A DNA stretch of 6,379 nucleotides from Streptomyces sp. NRRL WC-3549. Its GTDB lineage: Bacteria > Actinomycetota > Actinomycetes > Streptomycetales > Streptomycetaceae. Under the pieces are notes generated by a model. The model was given only the letters and a program-made list of their open reading frames with translations. It ran no database searches and had not been told where the DNA came from. Of the stretch, positions 1-5,310 are shown piece after piece; position 1 is the stretch's first letter, and each line of letters begins with the position of its first letter. A program made the translations under genes and the position numbers. The stretch is from contig NZ_KL585421.1 in the NCBI RefSeq assembly GCF_000721935.1, positions 42,731 through 49,109 on the forward strand. Reading direction: 5' to 3'.

Positions 1-41
1 TCTGCCTTGCCAGCCCGCTCAGAGATGTGTATAAGAGACAG
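1..41 (+). other. Residual Nextera/454 sequencing adapter (not genomic)
   Basis: Bases 4-22 read GCCTTGCCAGCCCGCTCAG, which is the 454 primer B sequence. Bases 23-41 read AGATGTGTATAAGAGACAG, the 19-base Tn5 mosaic end used in transposase library preparation. The two are fused exactly as in the Nextera adapter made for 454 sequencing. Bases 1-3 are probably further adapter or primer remnant. Genomic sequence therefore begins at about 42, and this end is a contig edge. Reading through the adapter gives artefact peptides such as MCIRDR (+) and VSYTHL (-), which should not be annotated. It is not a natural Tn5/IS50 element, because nothing else of a transposon is present. Confidence 0.97.
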
Positions 42-55
42 GCCCGGAGGCGAAC

Positions 56-721
56 GTGGCGGGCACCCCTGTCACCCTCCTGATCGCGGACGACGACGAG
101 GTGACCCGCAGCGGTCTGCGCACGCTGCTCGGGATGCAGCCGGGGATCGCGGTGACCGGGGAGGCGGCCGACGGCGTCGAGGCGGTCCGGCAGGCGCGGC
201 GACTGCGGCCGGACGTGGTCCTGATGGACGTACGGATGCCGCGCCTGAACGGCATCGAGGCCACCCGGCAGCTCCTCGCGGGGCCTGGCGAGCCGCCGAA
301 GGTCGTGGTGATCACCACCTTCGAGAACGACGGCTACGTCACCGCCGCACTCAGCGCCGGGGCCGGCGGCTTCGTCCTCAAGCGGCTCCCGGTCCCCAGG
401 ATCGCGGAGGCGGTGCGGGTGGTGGCGGCGGGCGAGGCGATCCTCTTCCCGGCGGCCCTCCGCCAGATGGTCACCGCCCGCCCGCTGGGCTCCGCCGCGG
501 CGCTGCCGCGGGCGGCGCTGACGGCCCGTGAGGAGGAGGTGCTGCGCCTGCTGGCCACCGGCCTGTCCAACCCGGAGATCGCGGAACTGTGCGGGGTGAG
601 CCAGGAGACGGTGAAGACACACGTCGGCAACGTCCTGACCAAGCTCGGCGCACAGAACCGGACCCACGCGGTGGTGATCGCGTACGAATCCGGCCTGGTC
701 GTGCCGGGGATCGGGGGCTGA
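56..721 (+). CDS. NarL/FixJ-family two-component response regulator
   Basis: This is a 221-residue DNA-binding response regulator of the usual length for the family. The receiver domain (about 6-125) has the acidic pair D12/D13, the predicted phosphate-accepting D58 in the LMDVRMP motif, T87 and K109. A linker leads to a LuxR-type helix-turn-helix at about 153-215 (LTAREEEVLRLLATG, then SNPEIAELCGVSQETVKTHV). I chose the GTG at 56 because GGAGG lies at 46-50, five bases upstream, and the protein then starts normally at its first beta strand. A partner histidine kinase is usually encoded just upstream in such operons; here that side is lost at the contig edge. Its targets cannot be told from sequence. 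It lies upstream of a glutamate-type importer but is separated by a long gap and another gene. The S. coelicolor importer regulator genes gluR-gluK are divergent from gluABCD, unlike this one, so I do not name it gluR. Confidence 0.93.
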   Translation: MAGTPVTLLIADDDEVTRSGLRTLLGMQPGIAVTGEAADGVEAVRQARRLRPDVVLMDVRMPRLNGIEATRQLLAGPGEPPKVVVITTFENDGYVTAALSAGAGGFVLKRLPVPRIAEAVRVVAAGEAILFPAALRQMVTARPLGSAAALPRAALTAREEEVLRLLATGLSNPEIAELCGVSQETVKTHVGNVLTKLGAQNRTHAVVIAYESGLVVPGIGG

Positions 722-725
722 CAGG

Positions 726-738
726 CTCCGCGCCGGAG
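726..738 (+). terminator. Small hairpin just after the response regulator
   Basis: CTCCG-CGC-CGGAG forms a 5-bp stem with a 3-base loop, four bases after the response regulator stop codon. No T-run follows. It may contribute to termination or 3'-end stability, but such short dyads arise easily in DNA this GC-rich. Confidence 0.25.
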
Positions 739-826
739 GCAGGGTGGATCGGTTTCGCCCAGTACGTCAGCAACGGTGCTCGCCGTGGCGGGTGGGCAGG
801 CCGGTCGTCGGTCGCGTCAGGGGGGA

Positions 827-838
827 TCTGAGGTCAGA
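827..838. repeat. Short dyad TCTGA-GG-TCAGA
   Basis: Perfect 5-base arms flank a 2-base centre, in non-coding DNA between the response regulator and the DUF6278-like gene. It has the size of a small operator half-site pair, but no matching second copy was seen, so a function is only possible. Confidence 0.2.
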
Positions 839-866
839 CCGTGGGCCGGTGAACCGACCCCGACGC

Positions 867-895
867 AGGGGCGGTTCGTGCGCCACCGCCCCTTT
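867..895 (+). terminator. Probable intrinsic terminator (GC hairpin plus TTT)
   Basis: AGGGGCGG (867-874) pairs perfectly with CCGCCCCT (886-893), and T875-A885 adds a ninth pair around a 9-base loop. The 3' arm runs straight into TTT (893-895). This is the most terminator-like structure in the gap after the response regulator, about 145 bases past its stop. The short T-run is normal for Streptomyces. It would end transcription from the response regulator operon before the next gene. An attenuator or RNA-processing hairpin is an alternative. Confidence 0.5.
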
Positions 896-937
896 GGGCA
901 ACGAGGACACACGCCCCACCAGGTGCTGACCACCCGT

Positions 938-959
938 CACGGCAGGCGCCGTTGCCGTG
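938..959. repeat. Inverted repeat CACGGCA-N8-TGCCGTG, copy 1
   Basis: CACGGCA (938-944) and TGCCGTG (953-959) are perfect 7-base arms around 8 bases. The identical arms recur at 994-1014. Two copies of the same dyad 56 bases apart in a non-coding gap suggest a pair of protein-binding sites or two RNA hairpins. It matches no operator that I can name. See copy 2. Confidence 0.45.
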
Positions 960-970
960 CCAAGGGGTGA

Positions 971-982
971 CCCGTCGACGGG
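971..982. repeat. 12-base perfect palindrome CCCGTCGACGGG
   Basis: An uninterrupted self-complementary 12-mer sits between the two copies of the CACGGCA/TGCCGTG dyad. Its central position could make it part of the same regulatory array. Chance is also possible given the base composition. Confidence 0.3.
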
Positions 983-993
983 CGTGGTGCGGC

Positions 994-1014
994 CACGGCA
1001 CCGCGCTTGCCGTG
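994..1014. repeat. Inverted repeat CACGGCA-N7-TGCCGTG, copy 2
   Basis: The arms CACGGCA (994-1000) and TGCCGTG (1008-1014) are identical to copy 1, but the spacers differ in sequence and length (7 against 8 bases). Conserved arms with unconserved spacers are what repeated operator sites look like. The site ends 136 bases before the DUF6278-like start codon. A second, overlapping dyad, CTTGCC (1006-1011) with GGCAAG (1023-1028), uses part of the same arm and could form an alternative fold in RNA. Confidence 0.45.
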
Positions 1015-1060
1015 CACCGGCGGGCAAGTCCCCTGGGCGGTGGGGGAGACGGCACCTGTA

Positions 1061-1104
1061 CGACCGGTCGGTGCCCGGTGCCCAGTGCCGGACCGAGAAC
1101 GGTC
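1061..1104. promoter_or_regulatory. Cluster of short dyads and 7-base tandem repeats upstream of the DUF6278-like gene
   Basis: Three elements lie close together. CGACCGGTCG (1061-1070) is a perfect 10-base palindrome. GTGCCCG-GTGCCCA-GTGCCGG (1071-1091) is a three-unit, 7-base tandem repeat sharing GTGCC. GACCG-AGAA-CGGTC (1091-1104) is a dyad whose arms repeat those of the first palindrome. The cluster ends 46 bases before the start codon at 1151, where a promoter and operators would be expected. I see no convincing -35/-10 pair here, so the regulatory role is inferred only from position and repetition. Confidence 0.3.
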
Positions 1105-1150
1105 GCGCGCCCTGCGGTACGGAACGCGGTGGGGATGGGACCCTGGTGGT

Positions 1151-1612
1151 ATGTACATCCCTTTTCTGGACAACTGGCGTAAGCGTCAAGGCGGTACGCG
1201 AGGGGGCGCCCTCGCGGCAGCCGTCGAGAACGACCCGGAGGGCATGGCGGAGCTGTTCGCGGAATGCGAACTGCTGCGGACCCGCGCGACCCAGAGCGGT
1301 CTGCGGCTCGACGACAGTCCCGCCTCGTTGTCGGCACTCGACCAGCTCCCGCCGCGGTGGCGCGACGACCCGGACGAACTGCCCTGGCTGGGCAACGACG
1401 CCGGGCTCTACCTCGGCACCGTCCTGGTGCGGACCGTCCCGGGCGCGGCGTGGGACATCCTGGCGAGCGGACAACCGGTGGTGCGCCTGGCGTCCGGCCG
1501 TGAGATCGACGTCGTCACCGCCGGTCTGGACTGGGCGATGACGGGCAGTCCCGAGCTCTCGGAGATGTACGCGGAGTCCGCCGAGAGCGGCCCCGAGGCG
1601 ATATCGCGATAA
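1151..1612 (+). CDS. Uncharacterised protein, probably DUF6278 family
   Basis: This is a 153-residue protein with no signal peptide or membrane segment, so it is probably cytoplasmic. The reading frame stays open upstream to 1007. I place the start at ATG 1151 because the protein then begins MYIPFLDNWRKR, which resembles the N-terminus of short Streptomyces proteins I remember as DUF6278; the sequence upstream looks like translated intergenic DNA. No good ribosome-binding site precedes this ATG (GGGATGGGA at 1132-1140 is distant). Visible blocks are an acidic N-terminal helix around 26-47 (ECELLR), LDDSPASLSALDQLPPRW at about 53-70, and WLGNDAGLYLGTVLVR at 79-94, followed by a conserved-looking strand region ending SGREIDVV at 115-122. 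No catalytic motif is recognisable. It ends 101 bases before gluA on the same strand. A link to the transporter or its regulation is possible but unproven. The family name is from memory and is less certain than the gene itself. Confidence 0.8.
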   Translation: MYIPFLDNWRKRQGGTRGGALAAAVENDPEGMAELFAECELLRTRATQSGLRLDDSPASLSALDQLPPRWRDDPDELPWLGNDAGLYLGTVLVRTVPGAAWDILASGQPVVRLASGREIDVVTAGLDWAMTGSPELSEMYAESAESGPEAISR

Positions 1613-1642
1613 ACAGCCTTATGCGCCGCTGGTGCGTGTCGG

Positions 1643-1673
1643 CCCACAAGTCCGGCTGGAGCATGGATAGTTT
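1643..1673 (+). promoter_or_regulatory. Possible gluA promoter with a good -10 and poor -35
   Basis: TAGTTT at 1668-1673 fits the Streptomyces TAGRRT-like -10 pattern and lies 40 bases before the gluA start, in the only gap (1613-1713) that could carry an operon promoter. The best upstream match for a -35 is CCCACA (1643-1648) at 19-base spacing, which is poor. An activator-dependent promoter would explain the weak -35. No GlnR or Pho box was recognised nearby. The translation start has AGGG at 1704-1707, six bases before the ATG. Confidence 0.3.
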
Positions 1674-1713
1674 GCGCTGACCTCGACACAGCGAAAAGTG
1701 GGTAGGGCAGCGT

Positions 1714-2457
1714 ATGGCCGTCGATCCGTTGATCGAGCTGCGGGACGTCAACAAGTACTTCGGGAAGTTGCACGTCCTGCAGGACATCAATCTCACCGTC
1801 GGCCGCGGGGAGGTGGTCGTGGTCATCGGCCCTTCGGGATCGGGCAAGTCCACGCTCTGCCGGACCATCAACAGGCTGGAGACGATCGAGTCCGGCCGCA
1901 TCCTCATCGACGGCGAACCGCTCCCCGAGGAGGGCAAGGGGCTCGCGCAGCTGAGGGCCGAAGTCGGCATGGTCTTCCAGTCGTTCAACCTGTTCGCGCA
2001 CAAGACCGTGCTGGCGAACGTCTCGCTCGCCCAGCTCAAGGTCCGGGGACGGAAGAAGGACGAGGCCGACCGGCGCTCGCGCGAACTGCTGGAGCGGGTC
2101 GGGCTGGCCGGTCAGGCCGACAAGCTGCCCGCCCAGCTCTCCGGCGGGCAGCAGCAGCGGGTCGCCATCGCCCGGGCCCTCGCGATGGACCCCAAGGCCC
2201 TTCTCTTCGACGAGCCCACCTCGGCGCTCGACCCGGAGATGATCAATGAGGTGCTCGAGGTGATGCGCCAGCTCGCCCGTGAGGGGATGACCATGGTGGT
2301 CGTCACCCATGAGATGGGATTCGCCCGGTCCGCCGCCAACCGCGTGGTGTTCATGGCGGACGGGCGCATCGTCGAGGACCGGACCCCCGAGGACTTCTTC
2401 ACGGCCCCGGAGAGCGACCGGGCCAAGGACTTCCTGTCCAAGATCCTCAAGCACTGA
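1714..2457 (+). CDS. gluA: Glutamate-type ABC importer, ATP-binding subunit GluA
   Basis: This 247-residue cytoplasmic ATPase energises amino-acid import and has the normal length for the polar amino-acid uptake (PAAT) family. All nucleotide-binding motifs are intact: Walker [10 protein letters not shown] (39-47), Q-loop Q89 in MVFQSFNLF, signature LSGGQQQR (142-149), Walker B LLFDE (163-167) followed by the D-loop SALD, and switch histidine H199 in [14 protein letters not shown] and EMGFARS-type segments are typical of GlnQ/GluA proteins rather than sugar or drug ABC ATPases. The ATG at 1714 gives the usual N-terminus, with AGGG six bases upstream. It is first in a four-gene operon with the binding protein and two permeases. 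Substrate assignment to glutamate rests on the gene order (ATPase, lipoprotein receptor, two permeases), which matches gluABCD of Streptomyces and Corynebacterium; a glutamine, aspartate or asparagine preference cannot be excluded. Confidence 0.93.
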   Translation: MAVDPLIELRDVNKYFGKLHVLQDINLTVGRGEVVVVIGPSGSGKSTLCRTINRLETIESGRILIDGEPLPEEGKGLAQLRAEVGMVFQSFNLFAHKTVLANVSLAQLKVRGRKKDEADRRSRELLERVGLAGQADKLPAQLSGGQQQRVAIARALAMDPKALLFDEPTSALDPEMINEVLEVMRQLAREGMTMVVVTHEMGFARSAANRVVFMADGRIVEDRTPEDFFTAPESDRAKDFLSKILKH

Positions 2458-2467
2458 CGGGGGCACC

Positions 2468-3382
2468 GTGTTGCGTACGAAGAACATCGCGGCCGTGCTG
2501 GCCGGCCTCCTGCTCGCCGCGCTCGCCGCCGGCTGCGGCAGGGAGGGCAGTCCTCCCGTCAAGGGCCCCCGGGCCGACGAACTGCCGGTCTACAAGGTCG
2601 ACACCGGCTTCCAGCTGCCCCAGTCGCCCACCTGGCGCAAGGCGCACCGGCGGGGCCACCTCGTCGTCGGTGCCAAGGAGGACCAGCCCTACCTGGGCGA
2701 GAAGGACCCGGCCAGTGGCGTCTACTCCGGTTTCGACATCGAGATCGCCCGCATGATGGCCGCCTCCCTCGGCTTCGAACCGAAGACGATCCGCTTCCGG
2801 ACCATCGCCTCCGCCAACCGGGAGACGGCACTCCAGAACGGGCAGATCGACTACTACGTCGGCACCTACACCGTCAACGCCATGCGTAAGAAGATCGTCG
2901 GCTTCGCCGGGCCCTACTACATGGCGGGGCAGGGACTCCTTGTCCGCACCGACGAGAACGACATCCACGGTCCTCAGGACCTGGCCGGCAAGACCGTCTG
3001 CTCGGCCGCCGGTTCCACGCCGTACCAGCGCATCAAGGCCGACTACCCCAAGGCGAAGCTGGTCGCCTACGACACGTACTCGATCTGCGTCGACAACCTG
3101 CTCACCTTCCAGGTCGACGCCGTCACCACCGACGACGCCATCCTGCTGGGCTTCGCCGCCAAGGCACCGGACGAGATGAAGGTCGTCGGCAAACCGTTCT
3201 CCGAGGAGCCCTACGGCATCGGCGTCCCGCGCAAGGACAACGCGCTGCGCTTCGCGATGGACGACGCCCTGAAGGAGAACGAGAAGAACGGGAACTGGAA
3301 GAAGGCCTTCGAGGCGACCCTGGGCCTGTCCGGGGTGCCCGCGCCGAAACCCCCGCCCATCGACCGCTACCCGGCGAAGTGA
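2468..3382 (+). CDS. gluB: Glutamate-type ABC importer, lipoprotein receptor GluB
   Basis: This is a 304-residue family 3 solute-binding lipoprotein that captures the substrate outside the membrane. The frame is open further upstream inside gluA, but the start must be GTG 2468 (or TTG 2471). GGGGG at 2459-2463 precedes it, and it gives a proper lipoprotein signal: LRTK, a hydrophobic stretch at about 7-21, then ALAAGC with lipidation expected at C23. The mature domain shows RGHLVVGAKEDQPY (about 62-75), SGFDIEIARMMA (87-98) and a TYTVNAMRKK segment whose R140 matches the arginine that binds the amino-acid carboxylate in this family. TTDDAIL (220-226) supplies an acidic residue (D222/D223) likely to contact the alpha-amino group. 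C178 and C207 are the only cysteines in the mature part besides C23 and could form a disulfide. The gene starts 10 bases after gluA stops. The ligand is inferred from operon order, not from decisive residues. Confidence 0.9.
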   Translation: MLRTKNIAAVLAGLLLAALAAGCGREGSPPVKGPRADELPVYKVDTGFQLPQSPTWRKAHRRGHLVVGAKEDQPYLGEKDPASGVYSGFDIEIARMMAASLGFEPKTIRFRTIASANRETALQNGQIDYYVGTYTVNAMRKKIVGFAGPYYMAGQGLLVRTDENDIHGPQDLAGKTVCSAAGSTPYQRIKADYPKAKLVAYDTYSICVDNLLTFQVDAVTTDDAILLGFAAKAPDEMKVVGKPFSEEPYGIGVPRKDNALRFAMDDALKENEKNGNWKKAFEATLGLSGVPAPKPPPIDRYPAK

Positions 3383-3398
3383 GGGGCCGGCCACCACC

Positions 3399-4043
3399 AT
3401 GGACGTACTGACAGACAACTTCTCGCTCTACGGCAAGGGCTTCCTCGGAACCGTCGAACTCACCGTGTACGCGTCCCTCCTGGCACTGGCGCTCGGCTTC
3501 GTCATGGCCTCCTTCCGGGTCGCGCCCGTCAGCGCTCTCCGGGCGATCGGCACGGTCTGGGTCGCGGTGCTCCGCAACACCCCGCTGACCCTGCTGTTCT
3601 TCGCCGTGCTGCTGGGGCTGCCGCGCTTCGGGCTGGTGCTGCCCTTCCAGCTCTTCGCGGTCCTCGCGCTCGGCTGCTACACCTCGGCCTTCATCTGCGA
3701 GGCGCTGCGCTCCGGCATCAACACCGTGCCCACCGGACAGGGCGAGGCCGCCCGCAGCCTGGGGATGTCCTTCAGCCAGACCCTGAGCAACGTCGTCCTG
3801 CCGCAGGCCTTCCGGTCGGTGATCCCGCCGGTGGGCTCGACGCTCATCGCCCTGGCCAAGAACTCCGCCATCGCCGGCGCCTTCAGCGTCACCGAGCTGC
3901 TCGGCACCTACAAGACGCTCAACGAGCTCGGCTACAGCATCATCTGGTCCTTCGTCTGGATCGCCGTCGGCTACCTGATCATCACCCTCGCCATCAGCGC
4001 GCTCTTCAACTTCATGGAGAAGCGCTGGGGAGTCGCCCGATGA
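3399..4043 (+). CDS. gluC: Glutamate-type ABC importer, permease subunit GluC
   Basis: This is a 214-residue inner-membrane permease of the HisM/GlnP type, the usual short length. Hydrophobic segments occur around 15-38, 52-74, 79-99, 136-160 and 183-205. The family motif RNTPL is at 59-63, before the second core helix. The cytoplasmic EAA loop that docks on the ATPase is EAARSLG (116-122) followed by LP at 134-135. The ATG at 3399 is 16 bases after the gluB stop; GAGGGG at 3381-3386 overlaps that stop and is unusually far (12 bases) from the ATG, but no better start is available and MDVLTDNFSLYGKGFLGTV looks like a normal family N-terminus. It overlaps gluD by four bases, so the two permeases are probably made by coupled translation and pair as a heterodimer. 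Confidence 0.92.
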   Translation: MDVLTDNFSLYGKGFLGTVELTVYASLLALALGFVMASFRVAPVSALRAIGTVWVAVLRNTPLTLLFFAVLLGLPRFGLVLPFQLFAVLALGCYTSAFICEALRSGINTVPTGQGEAARSLGMSFSQTLSNVVLPQAFRSVIPPVGSTLIALAKNSAIAGAFSVTELLGTYKTLNELGYSIIWSFVWIAVGYLIITLAISALFNFMEKRWGVAR

Positions 4044-4909
4044 CCCGTTCCTCCACCCCCCACGCCACCGCGCTCTACGACATCCCGGGGCCCGTCACCC
4101 GTAGACGGCACTTCCTCTACGGCATCACCGCGTCGCTGGTGATCGCCGGGCTGATCGCCTGGGTCCTCCATCTCCTCTTCGAGACCGACCAGTTCACCAG
4201 CCAGAAGTGGACGCCCTTCACCTACGTCGGTATCCAGGAACTGCTGCTGCGCGGCCTGGGCAACACCCTCAAGGCCTTCGCGTACGCGGCGGTGCTCTCC
4301 CTCGCGCTCGGCGCCGTGCTGGCGGTCGGACGACTCTCCGTCCACCGGCCGGTGCGCTGGCTCTCGACGCTGCTGGTGGAGTTCTTCCGGGCCATGCCGG
4401 TGCTGGTGATGATCTTCTTCGTCTTCGTCGCACTGAAGGTGCAGCCGCTGCCCGCACTGGTGGCCGGCCTGACCCTCTACAACGGATCGGTACTCGCCGA
4501 GGTGTTCCGTACCGGCATCAACTCGGTGGAGCGGGGGCAGCGTGAGGCCGCGTACGCGCTGGGCATGCGCAAGACCCAGGTCACCACCCACGTACTGGCC
4601 CCGCAGGCCGTGCGCGCGATGCTGCCCACCATCATCAGCCAGCTGGTGGTGGCCCTCAAGGACACGTCGCTGGGCTACCTGATCACGTACGAGGAGTTCC
4701 TCCACGCGGGCAAGCTGATCGCGTCGAACCTCGACTACGACCTGCCGTTCATCCCGGTGGTCATGGTGATCTCGCCGATCTACATCGGCATGTGCATGCT
4801 GCTCTCCTGGTTCGCCACCTGGGTGGCCAGGCGGCAGCGGCGCAACCCGAGGACGGAGGCGACGGGCGTCTCCACGGCGCAGCCGGGACCGGTGATGCCG
4901 GGCACGTGA
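4040..4909 (+). CDS. gluD: Glutamate-type ABC importer, permease subunit GluD
   Basis: This is a 289-residue second permease of the importer, longer than GluC because of a cytoplasmic N-terminus (1-23), an extra first membrane helix (about 25-46) and a polar C-terminal tail (about 265-289). FRAMPVLVMIFFVF (116-129) is the equivalent of the RNTPL region in GluC, with AMP in place of NTP as is common in GluD-like partners. The EAA loop is EAAYALG (169-175) followed by AP at 187-188 rather than LP. The ATG lies inside the ATGA overlap with gluC, and GGGGAG at 4027-4032 sits seven bases upstream, so translational coupling is likely. It is the last gene of the operon and is followed 38 bases later by a strong hairpin. 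Confidence 0.92.
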   Translation: MTRSSTPHATALYDIPGPVTRRRHFLYGITASLVIAGLIAWVLHLLFETDQFTSQKWTPFTYVGIQELLLRGLGNTLKAFAYAAVLSLALGAVLAVGRLSVHRPVRWLSTLLVEFFRAMPVLVMIFFVFVALKVQPLPALVAGLTLYNGSVLAEVFRTGINSVERGQREAAYALGMRKTQVTTHVLAPQAVRAMLPTIISQLVVALKDTSLGYLITYEEFLHAGKLIASNLDYDLPFIPVVMVISPIYIGMCMLLSWFATWVARRQRRNPRTEATGVSTAQPGPVMPGT

Positions 4910-4947
4910 CAGCCACGGCCGAACCGTCCGGCGGCAGCCGGTGATCA

Positions 4948-4988
4948 CCTCTCCTCCCGGACGGCGGAACCCGTCACGGGAGGAAGGG
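4948..4988 (+). terminator. Strong hairpin terminator after gluD
   Basis: TCCTCCCGGACGG (4952-4964) pairs with CCGTC-A-CGGGAGGA (4971-4984). That gives 13 base pairs with one bulged A (4976) and a 6-base loop CGGAAC. Beyond one mismatch, CC(T) at 4948-4950 can continue pairing with (G)GG at 4986-4988. It begins 38 bases after the gluD stop, where an operon terminator belongs. There is no T-run, as is usual in Streptomyces. Its near-symmetry means it might also act on transcripts coming from the opposite strand. Confidence 0.65.
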
Positions 4989-5079
4989 AAGGTCAGCTGC
5001 GCGCCGGTCGGATCGCGCTCGACACAGGTGGGTCGGACGGGCCCGCGCCGCGCCGGTGACGACGGGGGCACCGCCCGGC

Positions 5080-5124
5080 CCGCCTGAACGGCGGCTCCGC
5101 ACGACACGGGAGATCTTGTCGTGC
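5080..5124 (-). terminator. Two adjacent hairpins in the convergent gap, possible terminator for the 247-residue minus-strand gene
   Basis: The first hairpin is CCGCC-TGAAC-GGCGG (5080-5094). Four bases on, GCACGACA (5099-5106) pairs perfectly with TGTCGTGC (5117-5124) around a 10-base loop. They lie between the converging gluD and minus-strand genes, about 190 bases past the latter's stop. They could terminate minus-strand transcription or act in both directions; no T-run is seen on either side. The rest of 4910-5310 holds no convincing gene on either strand: the frames that stay open there are arginine/proline-rich and lack a plausible start. Confidence 0.4.
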
Positions 5125-5310
5125 CGCTGAACGCGCTCCACGAAGCCCCCGCCATGCCCGGCCAGGTGTCCATGAGCACGGGCAGTCTCACCCCGCGGTA
5201 GAGGCGGCGGCCTGCTGCCCCTGCGCCGTCTCGTGTGGGAGTGCGGTGGTGGGATGGCTTCCAACCGCGTCGCCCGCACCTCCTGCGAAGGGGGTCGGGG
5301 CTCGCCGCCC

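Noticed and set aside
23..41. Tn5/IS50 mosaic end as evidence of a natural transposon
   Set aside because: It is joined to 454 primer B and no transposase or second end exists; it comes from library preparation.
7..531. 174-codon plus-strand frame from within the adapter
   Set aside because: Its first residues are translated adapter, and the rest is an off-frame, arginine/glycine-rich reading of the response regulator gene.
1007..1150. N-terminal extension of the DUF6278-like gene to ATG 1007
   Set aside because: The added 48 residues cover repeat-rich intergenic DNA and precede a natural-looking N-terminus, MYIPFLDNW.
2309..2467. Upstream extension of gluB into gluA
   Set aside because: It would put 53 residues before the lipoprotein signal peptide, and a ribosome-binding site precedes GTG 2468.
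1408..2562. 384-codon minus-strand frame opposite gluA
   Set aside because: It mirrors the gluA reading frame and has low-complexity, domain-free translation; GluA has every ABC motif intact.
4974..5279. Possible small minus-strand gene in the convergent gap
   Set aside because: The 101-codon frame is arginine/proline-rich, overlaps three hairpins and has no recognisable motif; a short stretch (PVLMDTWPGMAG) in another frame looks protein-like but has no supported start or end.
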